Shown here piece after piece: positions 32,016 to 35,218 of a stretch of DNA of 35,218 bases. The DNA comes from Thiopontia sp964344135. Lineage in GTDB: Bacteria; Pseudomonadota; Gammaproteobacteria; GCF-002020875. The notes below the pieces were generated by a model. It saw only the letters and a list, made by a program, of their open reading frames with translations. It was not told the DNA's origin and did not search any database. How positions within the stretch are numbered: position 1 is the first letter of the stretch; every line of letters begins with the position of its first letter. A program made the position numbers and the translations under genes. The stretch spans positions 1 to 35,218 of the forward strand of contig CAYFMF010000016.1 in the NCBI GenBank assembly GCA_964344135.1, given 5' to 3'.

Positions 32016-32746
32016 TTCAGTGCTCCATATTGTGCAATCAGCTTCCGGCTCTCCAGCTCGCCGGGAAGGTGGTAATCAATCGCTGTTCTCAATAGCTGTT
32101 TTGCCTCCTGCATGACCCTGTTCTCGACTGCCCTCTCCGTTGCGCGGAGCCACTGCAGTGTCTTTCCCGTTACAAGCAGAGAGTGGCCGCCCTCTGCAGC
32201 CATGGTGTGGGGAACGGGGGTCAGCCCCTCTTCCGGATGGTACCCGTAGTGTTGCTCCGGATGAATCGGTGAACCGGAACAGTCCAGATGGAGGTCAAAG
32301 CCAAATCCAACCGCCTCCAGCAGAAGAATCTCAAAGCCGCGCAGGATCCGCGCCTCACTCTCACCCCGGCTCAATCCTGACAGCAGTTTGCAGTAACCAT
32401 GAAACAGCTCCGGATGTGGATCACCACGGTGAAGCATCCGCACCAGCAGCTCATTGGCGTAGAGCCCACAGAGCATGCGTCTCCCCGGCAGGGTGAATGC
32501 CCTATCCGTTGCCTCCAGACGGTTGAGGGTATGGAGCTCACCCCGCCCACTCCAGGTCAGCTGCAGTGGTGTGAAGGGTTGCAGCAGTGCCGACTGTGGG
32601 GACTTGCCCCGTGTGGAGCCACGTGCAACCAGCCCCACCCGGCCCATCTTCTCGGTAAGAACCTCGACAATCTGGCTGCTGTTGCGAAAGGGGCGCGCAT
32701 GCAGCACAAAGGCTGAATGAAACCGGTCCCGGTCGCGGGCTGTCAT
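32012..32746 (-). CDS. recO: DNA repair protein RecO
   Basis: 244 residues, usual length. RecO works with RecR to load RecA onto SSB-coated DNA. An N-terminal OB fold (about 8-80; FVLHARPFRNSSQIVEVLTE, GRVGLVARGSTRGK) precedes a helical domain (ANELLVRMLHRGDPHPELF). Gammaproteobacterial RecO often lacks the zinc-binding cysteines, as here. Its ATG shares a base with the era stop (TGATG), and its stop overlaps pdxJ. Confidence 0.94.
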   Translation of the reverse strand: MTARDRDRFHSAFVLHARPFRNSSQIVEVLTEKMGRVGLVARGSTRGKSPQSALLQPFTPLQLTWSGRGELHTLNRLEATDRAFTLPGRRMLCGLYANELLVRMLHRGDPHPELFHGYCKLLSGLSRGESEARILRGFEILLLEAVGFGFDLHLDCSGSPIHPEQHYGYHPEEGLTPVPHTMAAEGGHSLLVTGKTLQWLRATERAVENRVMQEAKQLLRTAIDYHLPGELESRKLIAQYGALN

Positions 32747-33660
32747 CAGAGTTGGTCCTCCCGGTAGCCCAGACTCTGCAGGGCGCGATCATCATCGGAC
32801 CAGCCTGCACGCACCTTGACCCAGAGCTGAAGAAAGATCTTCCGCCCCAACAGCTGCTCCAGCTCCTCTCTTGCCTCCTTGCCGACAGAGCGCAAACGTG
32901 CCCCCTTCTTGCCGATCACAATCCCCTTCTGCCCCTCACGCTCTACCCAGATCACGGCGGCAATCTCTGTAACATTGCCCTCCTCCTTGAACTGCTCAAT
33001 CTCAACGGTGAGCGCATAGGGGAGCTCCTGTCCCAGTTGCCGAGTCAGTTTCTCACGGATTCTCTCTGCAACCAGAAAGCGTTCACTGCGATCGGTGATC
33101 TGATCCTCACTGTAGAAGTGGCCCCCTTCCGGGAGCAGTGACTCCAGGGTCTCCTCCAGCTCTGCAACCCCCTTCCCCTTGAGCGCGGAGAGCGGCACGA
33201 TGGCACTGAACGGAAAACGGTCAGAGAGCGACTCCATCAGCGGCAGCAGCAGCTCCTTGTTGCCGATCTGGTCCACCTTGTTTACAACCGCAACAACCGG
33301 TGCACGCTGCCCCTTCAGCAGATCAAGAACGGCCTCATCCTCCTCGCTCCACTTCTCTCCATCAACTACGAAGAGCACCACATCGACATCATCCATGCTT
33401 CCGGTTGCGGCACGGTTCAGATAACGGTTCATTGCGGTTTCGGCACTGGAGTGGATGCCGGGGGTATCCACATAGACAAACTGGGCGGATCCGGTTGTCT
33501 TGATCCCCAGCAGGCGGTGACGGGTGGTCTGCGGCTTGCGTGAGGTAATGCTCAGCTTCTCGCCAAGAATGCGGTTCATCAGCGTCGATTTGCCCACATT
33601 GGGGCGACCAACAATTGCGATCAGCCCACTTCTGGTTACTGAGCTGTCCGACTCACTCAT
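32746..33660 (-). CDS. era: GTPase Era
   Basis: 304 residues. Ribosome-assembly GTPase that binds 16S rRNA near its 3' end. Seen: G1 GRPNVGKST (18-26), G3 DTPG, G4 NKVD, then the C-terminal KH domain (about 215-290) with VIGKKGARLRSVG. The start overlaps the rnc stop by four bases. Standard position between rnc and recO. Confidence 0.98.
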   Translation of the reverse strand: MSESDSSVTRSGLIAIVGRPNVGKSTLMNRILGEKLSITSRKPQTTRHRLLGIKTTGSAQFVYVDTPGIHSSAETAMNRYLNRAATGSMDDVDVVLFVVDGEKWSEEDEAVLDLLKGQRAPVVAVVNKVDQIGNKELLLPLMESLSDRFPFSAIVPLSALKGKGVAELEETLESLLPEGGHFYSEDQITDRSERFLVAERIREKLTRQLGQELPYALTVEIEQFKEEGNVTEIAAVIWVEREGQKGIVIGKKGARLRSVGKEAREELEQLLGRKIFLQLWVKVRAGWSDDDRALQSLGYREDQL

Positions 33661-34340
33661 GCACTCTTCTCCAGCTCCTTGATGGCAAGGGTGGCCGCCT
33701 CCTGCTCCGCCTTTCTGCGACTTCTTCCCTCCCCCCGGGTTGTCAGATTCATCCCCTTAACCCGACATGCTACACGGAAAAGTTGCAGATGGCCCTCCCC
33801 CTCAACCTTGACCACCTCATATTCAGGAAGCGGTTGCCCGCGGGCCTGCAGCCACTCCTGCAGCCTGGTCTTGGGGTCCTTCAGTTGCGAGAGCGGGGGG
33901 AGCGATGCGATCTGCTCCTCAAACAGTGACTTGAGCCACTGCTCACACTGCTCAAAACCACCATCGAGATAGATTGCACCGATGACTGCCTCCATCGCGT
34001 CGGCGAGAATCGAGTCGCGCCGAAAACCGCCACTCTTCAGCTCTCCCTGCCCCAGCAGCAGTGCCTCACCGAGGCTGAATTCGCGCGCAATCTCTGCGAG
34101 ATTCTCTCCACGAACCAGTCTCGCCCGCAGCCGACTGAGGTCCCCTTCCGCCACATCCGGGAAGTGGTGGTAGAGCATCCCGCTCACCACAAAGCCGAGA
34201 ATGGAGTCTCCCAGGAACTCGAGGCGCTCGTTGTTCTGCTGCCCCATGCTGCGGTGGGTCAGGGCGTGTCGAAGCAGATCTCTCTGCCGAAAGCGGTAGT
34301 TCAGTCTGGACTCAAGCCCCTCAATGGGTGACATCGACAT
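33657..34340 (-). CDS. rnc: Ribonuclease III
   Basis: 227 residues from ATG 34340 (34334 is also possible). The open frame reaches back to 34385, but that part overlaps lepB and is not family-like. It cleaves double-stranded RNA in rRNA and mRNA processing. Seen: NERLEFLGDSILG (37-49) with the catalytic acidic residues, the second acidic site DAMEAVIGAIYLDGG, and a C-terminal dsRNA-binding domain (about 155-225; RSRRKAEQEAATLAIKELEK). It lies 17 bases after lepB. Confidence 0.97.
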   Translation of the reverse strand: MSMSPIEGLESRLNYRFRQRDLLRHALTHRSMGQQNNERLEFLGDSILGFVVSGMLYHHFPDVAEGDLSRLRARLVRGENLAEIAREFSLGEALLLGQGELKSGGFRRDSILADAMEAVIGAIYLDGGFEQCEQWLKSLFEEQIASLPPLSQLKDPKTRLQEWLQARGQPLPEYEVVKVEGEGHLQLFRVACRVKGMNLTTRGEGRSRRKAEQEAATLAIKELEKSA

Positions 34341-34357
34341 CGGTGAAAGCGGATCCG

Positions 34358-35128
34358 TTACTCGATTGAGCCTATACGACCCCAACTGATGCCGTCACCA
34401 CAATTGAAGTCCCAACTCATCCAGACACCCACCGCCTTGCCGACAATATTCCCCTCCGGGACAAATCCCCAGTAGCGGCTGTCCCGGCTGTTGTCCCGGT
34501 TGTCCCCCAGCATGAAGTAGTGCCCCTCCGGAACCACCCACTCCCCCTCTGCACGCGAGGCACGATGAGGGATAATCAGGATCTCGTGATCACTGTCGGC
34601 AGTCTGCTCACGGAAACGCAGTGAGTCGATGGTCTGACAGCGGTTGTTCATCCAGAAGTGGGGGCCACGCCTGCTCACCTCGGATGCAGCCCCGTTGACA
34701 AAGAGCTGACGGTTCCTGTACTCGATACGGTCACCCGGTATGCCCACCACCCGCTTGATGTAGTCGATACTGGGATCCTCCGGGTAACGGAAGACCATGA
34801 TATCCCCACGCTGTGGCTCCCCGACATCCATGATCCTGGTATCCACCACCGGCAGGCGCAGGCCATAGGCAAACTTGTTGACCAGGATAAAGTCACCCAC
34901 CACCAGGGTTGGGCGCATCGAGCTGGAGGGGATCCGGAATGGCTCAAAGAGGAAAGAGCGCAGGATCAGAACAATCAGGATGACCGGAAAGAAGGAGCGT
35001 GCATATTCGACCAGAATCGGCACATCCGCCCCCTGACGCCTTGCCGCCCACAGCTTCGCATCCAACAGCCAGATTCCGCCTGTCAACAGCAGAGCAATCA
35101 CCAAAATCCCGGAAAAGTCCAAATGCAT
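34358..35128 (-). CDS. lepB: Signal peptidase I
   Basis: 256 residues. It cleaves signal peptides on the periplasmic side of the inner membrane. Two N-terminal membrane spans (about 5-23 and 46-60), catalytic S70 in IPSSSMRPTL, general-base K125 in YIKRVVGIPGD, and box E GDNRDNSRDSRYWG. GGAGTGGAG before the ATG gives a strong ribosome site. It follows lepA by 34 bases in the standard lepA-lepB-rnc operon. Confidence 0.98.
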   Translation of the reverse strand: MHLDFSGILVIALLLTGGIWLLDAKLWAARRQGADVPILVEYARSFFPVILIVLILRSFLFEPFRIPSSSMRPTLVVGDFILVNKFAYGLRLPVVDTRIMDVGEPQRGDIMVFRYPEDPSIDYIKRVVGIPGDRIEYRNRQLFVNGAASEVSRRGPHFWMNNRCQTIDSLRFREQTADSDHEILIIPHRASRAEGEWVVPEGHYFMLGDNRDNSRDSRYWGFVPEGNIVGKAVGVWMSWDFNCGDGISWGRIGSIE

Positions 35129-35162
35129 AACTGTTACTCCACTCCTTCACCAATAATCATTC

Positions 35163-35218
35163 TTATCTCTTTCCTGTCTGCAACACGGCCATAAACGCCT
35201 CTTGTGGAATATCCACCT
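35163..35218 (-). CDS. lepA: Elongation factor 4, last 17 residues (cut by window edge)
   Basis: The frame ends VDIPQEAFMAVLQTGKR before a TAA at 35163-35165. E. coli LepA ends in the very similar VELPQEAFLAIL followed by a short Lys-containing tail, and lepA is the normal neighbour of lepB. Only the end is visible, so nothing can be said of the GTPase domain. Confidence 0.9.
   Translation of the reverse strand, partial: VDIPQEAFMAVLQTGKR

Overview
The window reads as a chromosomal segment of a chemolithoautotrophic gammaproteobacterium. A form II RuBisCO (cbbM) sits with its CbbR regulator and CbbQ/CbbO activase. A System I cytochrome c maturation operon implies c-type cytochromes. The core genes (lepA-lepB-rnc-era-recO-pdxJ-acpS, rlmD, cysM, AcnB-type aconitase) are gammaproteobacterial in order and sequence. 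A sulfur-oxidising free-living bacterium or symbiont would fit, but no sulfur-oxidation gene is present, so that lifestyle is inference. Two 100-N scaffold gaps show a draft assembly.

Layout. 1-5831 (minus) is one tightly packed co-directional run: cbbR, def (GTG start sharing one base with the cbbR stop), a 59-aa unknown ORF, icd, acnB, then the start of an iron-type alcohol dehydrogenase cut by the window edge. 5832-5984 is a divergent control region with a LysR-type box. 5985-11308 (plus) holds cbbM, a strong terminator, then cbbQ and cbbO. cbbQ and cbbO are split by a small element encoding a GxxExxY (PD-(D/E)XK-like) protein between inverted repeats. 11334-12966 holds purC and bioD, convergent with a methylthioinosine/methylthioadenosine phosphorylase (12959-13690). 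13856-14213 is non-coding with a terminal-inverted-repeat element. 14214-15143 holds a Sel1-repeat protein and a one-TM coiled-coil protein. 15236-20467 is ccmA, ccmB, a ccmC fusion carrying an extra OB domain and a CcmD-like tail, ccmE and ccmF, followed by a coupled MDR oxidoreductase; ccmG, ccmH and ccmI are absent. 21476-23314 (minus) is a DEAD-box helicase. 23315-23672 is non-coding with a second copy of the 14 kb repeat. 23673-25841 holds an unknown conserved-looking protein and a KefB/C-type antiporter. 25886-29430 (minus) holds two small membrane proteins, a CelD/BcsL-type acetyltransferase, rlmD and a lone Xre/MbcA/ParS-type protein. 29502-35218 (minus) is cysM, acpS, a truncated rhuM remnant, pdxJ, recO, era, rnc, lepB and the last codons of lepA.

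How the parts fit. CbbR probably controls the divergent RuBisCO genes, and CbbQ/CbbO reactivate the enzyme. The 2-oxoglutarate-forming steps (aconitase, isocitrate dehydrogenase) lie downstream of cbbR in the same direction, which would allow carbon fixation and carbon flux into biosynthesis to be co-ordinated. The most unusual content is (i) an inverted-repeat family with an ACGCAAAG octamer period, present twice: once with a GxxExxY gene inside and once as a 154-bp empty form, each just after the stop codon of an operon gene; (ii) a second small repeat family with terminal inverted repeats, also in two copies; and (iii) the CcmC-OB-CcmD fusion.
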